Of a stretch of DNA of 64,000 bases, positions 1 through 10,809 are shown piece after piece. This stretch comes from Phlebiopsis flavidoalba (Eukaryota; Basidiomycota; Agaricomycetes; Polyporales; Phanerochaetaceae). A program made the position numbers and the translations under genes. Position 1 is the first letter of the stretch. Every line of letters begins with the position of its first letter. The DNA is taken from positions 62,001-126,000 of the forward strand of contig JAOCPU010000005.1 of assembly GCA_035772785.1 (NCBI GenBank). The letters are read 5' to 3'. Under the pieces are notes generated by a model. That model searched no databases. It worked only from the letters and a program-made list of their open reading frames with translations, and was not told where the DNA came from.

Positions 1-254
1 ATACACTCACTTTGGAAGGGCCGAACTTTCGTTGATGCTTGGGACAGGGTGGCTGCAAGAAGGGGTAATCGCAGGAATAGAGTCAAACACGCCAAGTGCA
101 CATAGCAAGTTCATACGGCGTCTCATGCGCGCGATCGGGGAAAACCAGGCTGTCGCATGTAATCTACCTACTCTCAGCGCCCCCACTTTCGGAGGACTCG
201 CACCTGATTCTGTACCAGGGATTCTCCTCCTATACCGGCAAATTCCCTTCCTCC

Positions 255-951
255 TCCGCTCCTCTTCATCACCCCCACTCTATTTTACATCCAAAACTAC
301 ATTCAAGCACTTGTCCATCACCGCTGCCCTCCGTGCGCTTGTACGGATCCCCACGACCCCTGCTAAGCGCAAGGCAAATTCCGAAGAGAGCGAACTCATG
401 TCAGAAGGGGGCATTTCTACAACGAATCTGGACATTACTGAAGGGTGACATCGACGGGACGGATCCGGATTTGAAACTGGTAAAACCTTGCCGACGAAGT
501 CGTGCGGATAAGCCAGGCCTACGGAGGAAACTGCACTGGATGGGACGGCCGTTAAAGGAGCGAAGGAAATCCAGCTGCGGGACGCCGTAGATCGAACGCT
601 GAAGCCAACGGATCCCGTATTCTTGCTATTACACAAGCGGCTTATCGAAGCTGTCACTACCCATCTCCTACATCATTCACCCGTCCTCACCGCTGAGAAT
701 GTACCGAAAGGGATGAGTTACCGGGAAGAAGCACGAAGAAGGCAGCTGAAAGCCGAGCATGCCTCCACATGTAGATGGCGTACGCAATGATCACGCTCGC
801 CTCGAGTTTTGTACGAGAAATCCTACCAGTGAAGGGTTTCGACCATCCGGTTCTGGCAGAACCAGTCTCGGATATGCTCTCAATGCTACGGAAGTGTATA
901 GCGTGGACAGAACTAGTTTGGCCAGAACTGTTCTCCCCCGAATCATCATAG
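255..951 (+). CDS. Possible TCP11/Sok1-like protein, C-terminal part
   Basis: Two open stretches read as one protein broken by a one-base shift near 770-780. The first (about 540-780) carries TDPVFLLLHKRLIEAV. The second (about 775-951) carries LPVKGFDHPVLAEPVSDML, then an RKCIAWTELVWPELF segment, and stops at TAG 949-951. A helical C-terminus with a conserved Trp-rich end recalls the TCP11/Sok1 family, which acts in cAMP-linked signalling in yeast. That match is from memory of family texture, not a search. A possible upstream exon lies around 290-450. The start codon is not visible and the gene may extend beyond the left edge of the window. No intron fits the break at 770-780, so an indel is the simplest explanation. 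Confidence 0.38.
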
Positions 952-1504
952 AATGTTTGTGTAATGTGAGTTACTCCCTTGTTCCTCGTTGTGGCAGTCT
1001 CATAGAGGTCTACAGAGATAAATGTATCGGTCACGCGAGCTCGAACCAAATAATGACAGCCATACTCCGTGTGGCGTGACTGTTTGTGATCGACGATACT
1101 CTGTATTAATCGTAAGTGTGAGCGTTTTCTTTACAGCATCTTACTCTGGCGCGTTATGAGTTGAATATTGAAACGCAGGTTCGGAGTCGGAAATCGCAAC
1201 TTATTTCTCTTGATTTGTAGACATTTCACCGCTGACTTCGCCGCTCGGTGCATGAGATGCTTGACCCTGGTTTGCTCTCACGATGTCTCTCTGCTTCCAT
1301 ACCAACAGGTTGCATAGTATGACAGGCGAACAACACAAACATGGACAGTATTTGTCATGAAGACTAGTAATGAGAAGCACCATCTAGCCGACATCGACGC
1401 CTTATAAAGAATGGCCCGCCGTACAAATGCTAATTCACACTTTCGAGTCAAGTAGCCTCCCGCACGCCCAGGAGACTACTCGCTTCATCGACGACGAGAA
1501 CCGA

Positions 1505-2056
1505 TTACAAGATGATGGGGATGCAGCCGATAGAGATGAGGCCGCCCTGGAAACTTGGTGAGGTTCGCATGTTTATAAAGGATTCATTTGTGCTTACCAC
1601 AGAGTTGTTTTCGCAGCACACGACGTTAGCGTCGCAGCCGTTGCCAGACCCGATGCCCACGATTTGGATGGGAGAGCACTGGAAGCCCAGAAGAAACATC
1701 AAGTGTGCTCAAGACTATACCGAGGAGACCAAGGATAAGTCCACTTTCCGCCTCGCTGGCCTATCTCGGTCGAACAAAATGCCAGTGAGCACAATGTTTT
1801 TTACTACTACATAGCCTGACTACTCACGGACTGGACTCCTTTGGCAGCATTGGACAGGCCCAGTGGTGCACTGGTCGGCAGGTGTGGCTGTCGACGCGGG
1901 TGCGGTAACCGTGATTGTCTTGGTCACCGTGGCTGAGGTGGTCGGGGTTCGCCCACCGCTTGGCGTTGTCCACGACGACGGGGCTGGGGTGGCGGCCGCA
2001 AGGAGAGCGAAGGCGAAGAACGCGTAGAAGAGTGCGACGGAGACACGAGTAAACAT
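1505..2056 (-). CDS. Class I hydrophobin A (Thr-rich linker)
   Basis: Secreted small protein that self-assembles into the amphipathic coat of aerial hyphae and spores. Exon 1 (2056-1828) starts MFTRVSVALFYAFFAFALL, a signal peptide. A Thr-rich linker with TVTKTITVT follows, then the first cysteines in CTTGPVQCC. Exon 2 (1760-1598) carries CSPIQIVGIGSGNGC and NVVCC. Exon 3 (1546-1505) is 42 nt and encodes [13 protein letters not shown]. This gives the full C-CC-C-C-CC-C pattern. Introns start GTGAGT and GTAAGC and are phase 0. Exon 1 is 229 nt and exon 2 is 163 nt, each one base longer than a multiple of three. The extra bases are near CAAAGGAG and in a TTT run, so raw translation breaks twice. 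I infer sequence error, because every other family feature is intact. A TATA box lies 66 nt upstream of the ATG. It is closest to hydrophobin B at 5016, which is transcribed divergently. Confidence 0.88.
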
Positions 2057-2121
2057 CTTTCTGCTAGTGGGTAGGTGGAGCGGAGGGCTTAACCTGCCTT
2101 GAGTTCAGCGTTGTCTAGGCC

Positions 2122-2128
2122 TTTTATA
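2122..2128 (-). promoter_or_regulatory. TATA box of hydrophobin A
   Basis: On the minus strand this reads TATAAAAGG, about 66-72 nt upstream of the ATG at 2056. The same arrangement recurs in front of hydrophobins B, D and the degenerate copy, which supports the chosen starts. Confidence 0.7.
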
Positions 2129-4921
2129 GCGAAACTCGGAGACGGTGAGCATCTTTATCCATGTTGCAGATGCCTTGGCTAAGTCGCTCATTGGTTGCCA
2201 GTGTTTCTGCCGTGTAACGGAACAACACCGAGCACCGATCGTAATCTTGCTCTCGTTCATAATACCCCCAGCCAATAATGCCGGCACACATTCGGCTCCG
2301 TAAGATTCTTCGCAACACCATATACACCGACATTGTGGGAGCGCATCTGCGCAGTGGGACTCCCATCTCTCCCTCAACGTTCCACCGCCGCGGCATATAG
2401 TCAAAAGAATATGGCACAGATAAAAGGCTCGTCATACCTTCCTTCGCACATCGAAACCTATGCGCCTAACTTCGCTACGGCACTATGCAGTGTACAATTT
2501 GCCCTACAGACATTAAGCTCACCTTCGTTGCTCCTCTTGCACACCGTATTTAACCTGGGACCTCGTCATTCTCCTCCAGTTGGTGGGTACGGGCAGAATC
2601 CATTCATTTCCGCGCACAATTGCATAACATCGACTTCCACCAGGACTCCTCGCTGTACCGCCCCACTCAGCCCGTCTGCCTCGTCTCGCCGGGCGTTGAG
2701 TACGGTCAGCAATCGTTACGAGCCACGCCCGTATTGCGGCATAGTCTGGTGCAGTTCCAGTCAAGGCCATCGCCTGTGACGCCCCTCTCCCAAAATGGAA
2801 AATCAGACATACCAGGTTCGCACAGGGTCAACACACACTGTGCTCAGCACGTTCCCAGAGGCGTCACCCTGCAAGATTGACAGGCTAAATGAAAATGATC
2901 AGGTGTTTCCCTGATCATCTTCTCGGTGATGCGGCAGTGAAGCTCACGCATTCCTTGTTTTTCTAGGAATTCCGAATAAACTCGAGTCTCCCATTCGCCC
3001 AGCGTAGTGACCGCCCGCGCGCGGCGCTGGCTCGGGGGATGGAGATTAACATTTTCTCCACTCTGCGGGTCTGCGTCCCTGCTCTTCTCCAGACCCCGCT
3101 CGCGCGGGGCGAAACGCGCTCTCGGCACTTTCCATACTTTGGAAATGGCTGGATCGTCTCATTAAAATTCCAAGGAAGGTGTCGCCGCATTCAACCCGTA
3201 AGTTGAGACCAATCCAAGTCAATGGCACGGGAAGCTGTTGTGCTGTGTCACTGACGCGCTCCTGTTCTCGCATTTGTAAGGCAAGGCGAAGGCATAGTTC
3301 AAGCTGACCCGGGCTCTCTGTGGAGATTTCTTGAGGGCATTCGCTTTGTACGTCCAAGTTGCGACCCCAGCTTTCCACGGCCGGCATTGGATGACTTGCA
3401 ACGAGGACCGCCGTGGAGCTTTCAATCGCCGGTGAGTTTTGCCCTTGCCCAACGTCATGTCGTGACCTATAGGATGCGCGCCGCAGGCCAACTCTGTTTT
3501 CATGTTGAAGAATTAATCACCCTATCATGACCGCCTATGCGCCAAGAATGCTTGCGCACCTTGTGACTGTGTTGACCATAAACAAAGCTCAAGAGCACCA
3601 GCCACCGCATCAGCCGAGAAATGAAGATTGTTGTTCTCCTGACGTCGGCCTGACGGTCTGGACACGAGGAATGGTGTCTGATACCGCGTTTGCATTGGAC
3701 AATGAGATCTTTGTTCTCTCGTCTGTGATAGGTGGACCGGAGCCGTCCAATGAGCATCCTATTCGCTGACCCGTCTATCTACTCTGCCAGGTACGCAACG
3801 CTAGAAGCATGTTTTCTTCGTTTCAAACGCATGCAGCCTACCCTCGGGTGTCGCCAGCATACCCACGGGCTCAAGACTTGGTCCCCAATACGGCTATCTT
3901 ACGCACTCTGTTCTCACGCGCTCCCGCCCTACCGTGCGTTAGTATCTCGCGCGGATGACCGTACGTCACTCTTGCCATGAATCGACGTCTCTCTTCACAC
4001 GGTGTAACTGGGCACGAGCGCGGTGCGGCGTTTCTGCAGAGCGTTTCCTTTTGCAACCCTTGAAGCCAAAGTGGTTCGGGACGCCCTCCCCGAAGCGGAC
4101 CCGAAGCACGGCTACCATTTGCTCCCCCTTCGGGCTTCGCGTAGGCGTAAGACACGGGCTTACAGCGAGGTCGAACCCAGTCTTCGTCTCGCCGAGGCCA
4201 AATCCGGGCAGGCCTTCGCCCCAGCGAACTCAAGGTATGGGCGTCCCATTTACAATTATATCAAATATGTCTGACAGCGGATCTAAGCTGTTTGTTACTG
4301 CTGCGTGGCGGCTCGTGGCGGTGAACTAATTGCTGGCGTCAGAATCTCGACATGAGGCAATGAAGACAGGCTTTCGAGGTAAGTAACTACTACCAGGTGA
4401 CGTTCGCGCCTCACATGGGACCTGAATTGAAACGACGTACGAAGTGACGACACTGAGCCACTTTCTTCATGAGACACTCGTCGCACAGAGCTCAGTGATG
4501 CTCATACGAAGAGGGTAGTGTCAGTTAAACTTTCAATCCTAGTCTCACATCGCCACTAAGTGCTCGTTTGGCTTTTAGGCGTTGCGCACACCTAGACCGG
4601 GAACACCGACGGGTCGGGTAAAGCCACCGCTTCTGATCATACCATCGGAGACTGGAACAAACTCCACTTGGACATGTTCGTCATCAGGCATGCGGGCTGC
4701 CCGACCCAGTCAGGCTGGTTGCAAAGAAACTTACGCGTACGGTTGTCACTCTCCTTCAAACGCTGTCGTCTCAACCAATCGCCGCCTCGCGCTCGGGGGT
4801 GGAGCAACCATCTTCATTGGCGAAGATGCGCATGTGCGGGGATTGGATTGCAAAGATGCATCGCGCAGATTCGATGTACGGTCGCGTACCTTTTCTCCGT
4901 TCATTTCGCATTCGCTCAAGG
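2129..4921. other. Long divergent intergenic region between hydrophobins A and B
   Basis: About 2.8 kb separate two head-to-head, paralogous hydrophobins. Open frames on both strands here are short, have mixed composition and match no family I recognise. Both flanking genes have their own TATA box at the edges. The stretch is long for a promoter in this compact genome, so shared control elements are possible, but I see no defined motif. Confidence 0.5.
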
Positions 4922-4929
4922 TATAAATA
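4922..4929 (+). promoter_or_regulatory. TATA box of hydrophobin B
   Basis: The sequence AAGGTATAAATACC lies 94 nt before the ATG at 5016, the same relation seen at the other hydrophobin genes of the cluster. Confidence 0.7.
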
Positions 4930-5015
4930 CCAGGCCTGTAAGAAGAGAAGCAGCAAGCAGTCGCACCAGGACTACTACGAGTACCTCGAGCTCTCCTCTG
5001 CAACCAACGCCAAAG

Positions 5016-5545
5016 ATGTTCTCTCGTGTCTCCGCCGTTTCTCTCCTTGCCCTCTCCGTTCTTGCGGCCGCCACCCCCGCCCCCGTCGCTGACAAGCGTT
5101 GGGGCCAGCCCACCACCACTACGCCTACCGTGACAAAGACGATCACGGTCACTAACACGGCGACCGCGACTCCTGTGAGCTCCTGCTCGACTGGTCCCAT
5201 CCAGTGCTGCAACAGTGTCCAATCGGTCAGTTAATCGTTCAATTTGCGATAGCACATAGCACTCACGTTATTCCCTGACTTAGGCTACCTCTTCCAGTGC
5301 ATCGGCGATCCTTGGCCTCCTCGGCATCGTCCTCAGCGACGTGACCGCTCTCGTCGGTCTTGGCTGCTCGCCGATCACCGTGGTCGGTGTTGGCTCTGGC
5401 AGTGCATGCGACGCCAACGTTGTTTGCTGCCAGAAACAATGCTGTTGTGAGTGTACATGTTATGTGAACATCCATTTGTCACCCTGACAAATTGTGTGTA
5501 CAGGGCGGCCTCATCTCCATTGGATGTATTCCCGTCATTCTCTAA
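5016..5545 (+). CDS. Class I hydrophobin B (Thr-rich linker)
   Basis: Exon 1 (5016-5225) encodes signal peptide [19 protein letters not shown] and a linker with [18 protein letters not shown]. First cysteines are in CSTGPIQCC. Exon 2 (5284-5446) encodes LGLLGIVLS, then [17 protein letters not shown] and NVVCC. Exon 3 (5504-5545, 42 nt) encodes [13 protein letters not shown]. The predicted product is about 137 residues with eight cysteines in class I order. The first donor is GTCAGT and the second GTGAGT; both introns are phase 0. Exon 2 is 163 nt: an extra A in the AAA run at 5434-5436 shifts the frame just before the splice site. Paralogue A has 54 codons here, and removing one A restores that length. 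The product should be secreted and coat hyphal surfaces. Expression is probably developmental, as is usual for the family. Confidence 0.9.
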
Positions 5546-7067
5546 GAGCTGTGAGTTTTGTAGCAGGTACATCTCATATGAGGATTTCTTGATAGGCTTG
5601 CTGATGTTTGTCTTTTAGGTTGACTGTCTCTGACTCCATGATGGACTGGCACACATGGCTGTTGCGTTCTCGCCGAAAGAGTGGTCCAAAGAGCATTTGA
5701 CTTGATATACCATAGGCTGTTGATAGCATTGAATGAATCCGCGTACTTGTGATTCTCAGCTCGAGTGTTAGTGTGTGATCAACTTGCTTCTCTGACCGCG
5801 AGGCATCTTGACCCAGGCAAGTGTGATAGTCACTAGTCATCCCGCTCAAAGACATCAGAAACCTGCCTCAACTGCGCGTAGACTTAAGGCGATAGAGGCT
5901 TCAAGGCATGTAAGAAAGAGTCCGGGATCGGACTTGTTGGATAGCCTGTGCTGAGCCGGAAGTCCCCCGCACAAAGTATGATCGCGGAGCTGTGAATATT
6001 GATGTTGCTATAGGCATGTTAAAACTCCGATGGTTACCCGGTCACCTCTGATCCAGTCGCGCAAAGCGACAACCGAGCAGCTGCCTTCTGCCAGAGTTAT
6101 CAGTGCACAATTCCTCGACGTTCTTGAAACCGACGCGGCAGCTGACGCATCCCTACCCCAGCGTAAAAAAATTGGGTCAAAATTTGGCGAGTCGCACAGC
6201 TTTGACGTTCCCGAGGTTCCGTCCATGCCAGATACCCGTCTCGCCTGCCAGCCCGCAAATACGCAGTATCTGCGACCCTCGCTACTTGTAGCCTCTGCGC
6301 CCGCCACCCATCTAGAGTATAACATGCCTGAGGTATGGTTTGACGTCGGGGGCTCTAAATTGGAACCAACTATATTCGCACGTCAGACACGGTTCGACGA
6401 GACCGGCACCGATTGGTTGTTCGCACAGGGTGTCAAAAACAGGGTATTGTAGCATGCGGGACTTTTCAAAGTCGTGTTATGTTATCGTGAGGAATCACAT
6501 TGACCATCCTTCACTGCTCCCGGGACAAAACTCAGTCCGACATGAAGCTACCGAAGGCGGGATACTCTGCACGCGGGTGCCATGACAAGAAACTCTGCAG
6601 CCGTGAGTACACTCGCAAAGAATGAAGTTCGAATAGATTGAATTTGTTATTACCGGGACCCAGCCGGTAAAGCTCCCGAGTCTCCTCGTCTTGACCGGCG
6701 CAGCAGGACTGCGTTCTACATTTGGGGACACGTCCCGGGCGTGGATGAGACGTCGGGTCAGACTCGTACTGCTCACGAACGGTACGTGGCTGTATATGCT
6801 CTCAACCAGCAAGTCGATGACCCCATTTGCAGATGAAGGTGGGCTACAGTAATACCTGTTGTCATACCCATTGCCTGCAGCGTATGCGGGAGTTGCGGCA
6901 AGCGGCGATAGCAGTATTGGGCACATTGAGCACGATGCTCGCCTTCGTCAGTGAGGGAAATGGTTGAACGCGACAGCTGGCGGTAGCAACTCATAAGAGG
7001 GCTCAATCGTCTCTCTTCATCATCAAGCGACTCGCTCTCTCAGCTCACAGACCCGCAAAAACACACC
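5546..7067. other. Intergenic region between hydrophobins B and C
   Basis: About 1.5 kb without a gene I can support. An open frame of 140 codons on the plus strand (6030-6452) has no recognisable motif, no upstream TATA and no splice structure. I treat it as chance or as an unknown gene of low likelihood. Before hydrophobin C the sequence has only a weak TATA-like CATAAGAGG near 6990. Confidence 0.4.
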
Positions 7068-7511
7068 ATGAAGCTCACCATTGCTACCCTTCTCGCTCTA
7101 CCGTTCTTTGCGGCCGCCAGTCCTCTTGAGGCTCGTCAAGACTCAGGCTCGTGCAGCACCGGAAGCATGCAGTGCTGTGAACAGGCAGTTCCCGTGGGTG
7201 TTCGGATATGACGCGTGGACAGTCAGATGGCTTACTAGTCTGTATTGTGCAGACCAACTCGACCTCGACCAACAACCTGCTCGGAAGCTACCTCGGTATC
7301 CCCTTGGGTGATCTCACCGGCCTACTCGGGCTGGGCTGCACTCCGCTCAACGGCGTCGCGGTTGATGGAGGCAACGGCTGCACCTCCAACCCTGTGTGCT
7401 GCAGCAACACTCAGCAGGTGAGTAGATTTCACTCCGCCCGTTTCAAACGTAATGACCGTTACATCTCAGAATGGTCTGGTTGGTATCGGCTGTGCTCCCA
7501 TCGCTCTTTAG
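7068..7511 (+). CDS. Class I hydrophobin C, intact
   Basis: Exon 1 (7068-7193) encodes signal peptide MKLTIATLLALPFFAAASP, then CSTGSMQCC. Exon 2 (7253-7417) encodes LLGSYLGIPLGDLTGLLGL, GCTPLNGVAVDGGNGC and NPVCC. Exon 3 (7470-7511, 42 nt) encodes NGLVGIGCAPIAL and stop. Both introns are phase 0 (donors GTGGGT and GTGAGT), and all three exons are multiples of three. This is the one hydrophobin here that needs no correction: 110 residues, eight cysteines. It lacks the Thr-rich linker of A and B and has the short N-terminus typical of compact class I hydrophobins. The LEAR motif after the signal peptide may be a processing site. It sits in tandem with the degenerate copy at 8249 and hydrophobin D. 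Confidence 0.95.
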
Positions 7512-8167
7512 GCGGAGGTCCTGTCTATGTAACTCTCAAAGGGAGTCGGTGCTGTATCTAGTCCTATCTGTGTGCTCCGCTAGCCGTGCCGTCGTGGACA
7601 ATGCACATAAATGAGATTGTATTGAACTTGCTTGCATTGAACTTGCATCGAACTTTCCAAGCCTTCCAAGACTTCAATGACGTAGCGAATTTCTGTATAG
7701 AATGTTAGGCCACAGTGGCGTCACCCGCGCTACTCGACATGTGCGCTCGTACTGTCGTTCAAAGATGCTTGTCAGGCTAGTATGCGACCACGCGCTCTAG
7801 AGGAACGTATCAGCGACGCTGCTCGTAGTGACCATGAAGAAAATAAATTCGTGGACAAAGAAAATGGGGGCGAGAGTAGAAAGCGCTCACGCAGTGGCAT
7901 GGAAGCCGGCCCACAGCCTCGCAAGACTAGAGTAATGCCTCCCTAACCGAAGGCTACTTCTAGTGCACCGAACGTGATAGTCGATGCCTCTTATGTTCAT
8001 GCACGCTCTCCCAGTGCGTATTTCCGACAACAACACCAGTCATGAGTCGTCGAAACGGATGTCCGTCGTCATTGTGAGCGGTGTTAGACCTTTGCAGGAC
8101 GACGCTGTGGGAGGTAGATGCTCTGTATACGAAGGGAAGAGTGTTGTAGAGGCAAGTATAGGAGAGG
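7512..8167. other. Intergenic region downstream of hydrophobin C
   Basis: About 650 bases between hydrophobin C and the TATA box of the degenerate copy. No gene, RNA or repeat is visible. It contains a short imperfect direct repeat of GAACTTGC around 7625-7650, likely 3' UTR. Confidence 0.4.
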
Positions 8168-8174
8168 TATAAAA
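8168..8174 (+). promoter_or_regulatory. TATA box of degenerate hydrophobin
   Basis: GAGGTATAAAAGGTG lies 81 nt upstream of the ATG at 8249. It closely resembles the box of hydrophobin D (AAGGTATAAAAGGGGTG), so the promoter is conserved even though the coding part has diverged. Confidence 0.65.
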
Positions 8175-8248
8175 GGTGCACTCACCGTCCTAGTCTCAGC
8201 ATCGAACAACACAGTCGTTCATCCACATCTTCAAGCACACCTCACAAG

Positions 8249-8652
8249 ATGAAGTTCGCCGTCGCTGCCCTCTTTGCCCTCCCCGTCCTCGTAGCTACAA
8301 GCCCCATCCAGACCCGTCAGGACGCTGCAACTTGCCCTATCGGCACTATCCGCTGTGCTGCAGCGATGTAAGCCCCTTTCGCATGATCTCATTCATCTAA
8401 TGCTCTGTGCTAACCGCGGCGAACAGGTACTGGGCACTCTCCCCATCATCGCAGCTCTGGGTGACGGACTCTGCACTACTGTCGATGAAGTCAACCCTGC
8501 GTGTCCCACATCTCTTGTCGGGACCATAGTGTGCTCAGCAGTTAGCAAATTTTGGTGTTTTTCTTGCAAGACTGCTACTGACCCGTTGATGGCAGCTAAG
8601 CGGCTCCACCGGTATTCTCAGTGGCCTCGTTCCTGCAACCTCGAGCCTCTAA
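8249..8652 (+). pseudogene. Degenerate hydrophobin-like gene
   Basis: The first exon encodes a good signal peptide (MKFAVAALFALPVLVATSP), then CPIGTIRC at the position of the first cysteines. The expected CC pair is disrupted: CGCTGTGCTGCAGC needs two bases removed, or one added, to read CC, just before donor GTAAGC. A probable second exon after an AG at about 8427 reads VLGTLPIIAALGDGLC but then lacks the usual GC and CC spacing. A short final exon reads GLVPATSSL and stops at 8650-8652, mirroring the 14-codon last exon of its neighbours without its cysteine. The gene model and TATA box are preserved while the cysteine framework is eroded. It may be a decaying paralogue or a diverged small secreted protein. 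Confidence 0.55.
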
Positions 8653-8699
8653 TGAGGTGTAGCGGAGATTTCAGTATGATGAATTGTGCTCGGACACGT

Positions 8700-9563
8700 A
8701 CCTCTCAGGCTTGTAGCACGATCTGCACCTATACAAAGCATAGATACGCACCTTGAATAGGAATATCGCTGTTTCAGCCCTTGAATCCGTCGTTCGGGCC
8801 ACGTTGAGCCTAAGATCAAAATCATCACCAAACAAAGGGATGAGGACGACGATATGCGCGCCCTGATTGGCTTCAGAGCTTGGCCCTAAAATGATGACTC
8901 GGAGCAGAATTAACAGAGGGGGTTATGCCTGCAGAATGCGGACACGAAGAGCGGGACATGCGGCCTCGTGGTGGTGACCAGGAAGCAGAAAACTCGCTGA
9001 GCTTTGGATTTCCAACTTGAAATATAAAATAAAAACGCACTCACCTGATTGATGAGTACGTCACGGTTTAAGAGCGTATCATCCTTGTTCTCATCGTGCC
9101 TTGGTGCCTTATGAAGAGGACATTCCAGGCTTATCCCGTGTAGCGTTGTATCGAGCGGAAGCGCCATGAACGAGAATCAACGGCATTGGTGGCACAATCG
9201 TCGCCGCTAGCGTGAGATGCCCAGGTTAATGACGGCGAAGACAATGTACAGGTAACAATGGTACTCACAGGTTGTAATCTATAAAAATAGACTCATGCTG
9301 GCAGCAATGCACAGTATCCCGATGCCGTTGACGGGCCAGACCAGGTCGTGTCGGTCCCACAACGGCTTGCGGCTTCAATATATGCCGCCAGAAGGATATG
9401 GGAAGTGGCGCAGACAAGTCATGATCACTGCGTAACACACGAAGTCGGTGTGATTAGACGCCCGGCGGAGGATCGGAGCACATTGTCCAAATTTGGCAGG
9501 TACTGTATTGCCCTCAAGCCGTCTGATGATTCCTGAGCATAAGACCACAATATCACTGACCAT
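8700..9563 (-). other. Possible relic of a seven-helix (DUF6533-like) gene
   Basis: On the minus strand there are short hydrophobic stretches (HTDFVCYAVIMTCL; VWPVNGIGILCIAAS). There is a donor-like GTGAGT right after an open frame starting MALPLDTTLHG (9167-9045), and a VRIYALYR segment near 8740, a motif common in fungal DUF6533-type proteins. No continuous coding path can be assembled and the order is uncertain. It could be a degraded copy of the kind of gene seen intact at 50.5-52 kb, or coincidence. Confidence 0.2.
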
Positions 9564-10266
9564 GACTCCGCTAATTACCTTTGACTACGAGCTGTCGCCT
9601 GTAGTCTATATCTCACTGCCGAGTAAGACTTGATACGTAGGTATTCATCAAATCCTGGTCTGTGCACAACTGTCAAACAAGCTACAGCCCGCGGATTTTG
9701 ATCGACATAGCTTATAGGACAGATCCATACAGTCTACATTGTTCTAATAAATGCTTTTCAGGATATCTCTCACGTAGATTTCTCGATAGCGGCACTCTTG
9801 ACTCATATGGCTTGCTCAAACGCGCAGTACCAGTCAAGTGCGTTCAAACTAGGCGGGCTTTGGTATAAAAAATATATTCGTATATCTTCCCCAATTCAGC
9901 GTCTGGGCCCACTTGTTTGCTAGCCTTATGCACTTAACGGCTACACGTTCGAGCATGCTTGGCCATCGAGCTCACAAGTCTTCCAATTCTTCCCTTCTAG
10001 TACGTTTTCTACACTCCGAGCATTCTGCACCCCCGACCTGTCTGACTATAGCTTGTTTGACATTAGATAGCTAGGAGAACCAATTAACTGCGATCAAAAC
10101 ACCCGGTAGGCGAGCCATGTCCGCTACTACGTGTACAGATGCGTGTGAGGAGAGATGGACACCATTCTCTACGCCAGATGGTTGCAAATTGGAATTTAGA
10201 TTCCTGTGAAGAGGGCTGTCGCCGCACAAACGGAGATATTTTCAGTCGTATGAGGATGCTCGAAGG

Positions 10267-10273
10267 TATAAAA
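10267..10273 (+). promoter_or_regulatory. TATA box of hydrophobin D
   Basis: GAAGGTATAAAAGGGGTGC lies 85 nt before the ATG at 10352, the conserved spacing of the cluster. Confidence 0.7.
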
Positions 10274-10351
10274 GGGGTGCCAAACCAGCCTGCAAGCCTC
10301 AGTCGAACACTCAGTTCTTCTACTACAATCCTACTACCCATTCAGCCAGTC

Positions 10352-10809
10352 ATGAAGTTTTTTATCGCCACTGCATTGCTCTCCCTCCCTCTTTTGCGGT
10401 CGCCACGCCGCTGGAGGCTCGCTGGGGGCACGAGCCCTACCAGTTCTTGTAGCACGGGCAGTCTTCAATGCTGCGACAACACCGTGGACGTAAGCTGGCT
10501 ACCTGTGTTGGCGGTTCAGGGCTGCGCTGATTACTGCTGCAGAGTGCCTCTCTCGGCGCCAACGACCCTCTTCGTCTCCTTCTCGGTACTCTTCTGGGGT
10601 CCATCGGGTCTATCACTGGTCTCGTTGGGATGTCTTGCTCCCCCATCACCGACAGCGGTATTGGAAGCGGAGATACTTGCTCTTCCAACGCCGTTTGCTG
10701 CACTAATAACAATGTCGTGAGTACCAAGATTGACAGCTTTTGTGTGTCCAGCTCACGTTCGACTCAGGGTGGCTTCTTGAGCATCGGCTGCGAACCTTTG
10801 GGAATCTAG
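10352..10809 (+). CDS. Class I hydrophobin D
   Basis: Exon 1 (10352-10489) encodes a signal peptide starting MKFFIATALLSLPL and ends in CSTGSLQCCDNTVD. Exon 2 (10543-10716) carries LLLGTLLGSIGSITGLVG, CSPITDSGIGSGDTC and NAVCC. Exon 3 (10768-10809, 42 nt) encodes GGFLSIGCEPLGI. Introns are phase 0 (GTAAGC, GTGAGT) and exon lengths are multiples of three: 117 residues. In the middle of exon 1 the raw frame reads SPRRWRLAGG, whereas the next frame reads FAVATPLEARWG, the expected signal-peptide end and LEAR motif of paralogue C. The switch occurs in a T4 run and back in a G5 run. Two compensating homopolymer errors therefore hide there. Confidence 0.9.

Noticed and set aside
1505..2056. Calling hydrophobin A a pseudogene because of two frameshifts
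   Set aside because: Both shifts are single extra bases, one in a TTT run. Signal peptide, all cysteines, splice sites and TATA box are intact, and the same error type hits essential genes nearby.
4100..4240. tRNA-like B-box (AGGTCGAACCC) at about 4168
   Set aside because: It departs from the GGTTCGANNCC consensus, and no A box or acceptor stem pairs around it.
6030..6452. 140-codon open frame between hydrophobins B and C
   Set aside because: No motif, signal peptide, TATA box or splice sites, and codon composition like random sequence. Kept only as part of the intergenic description.
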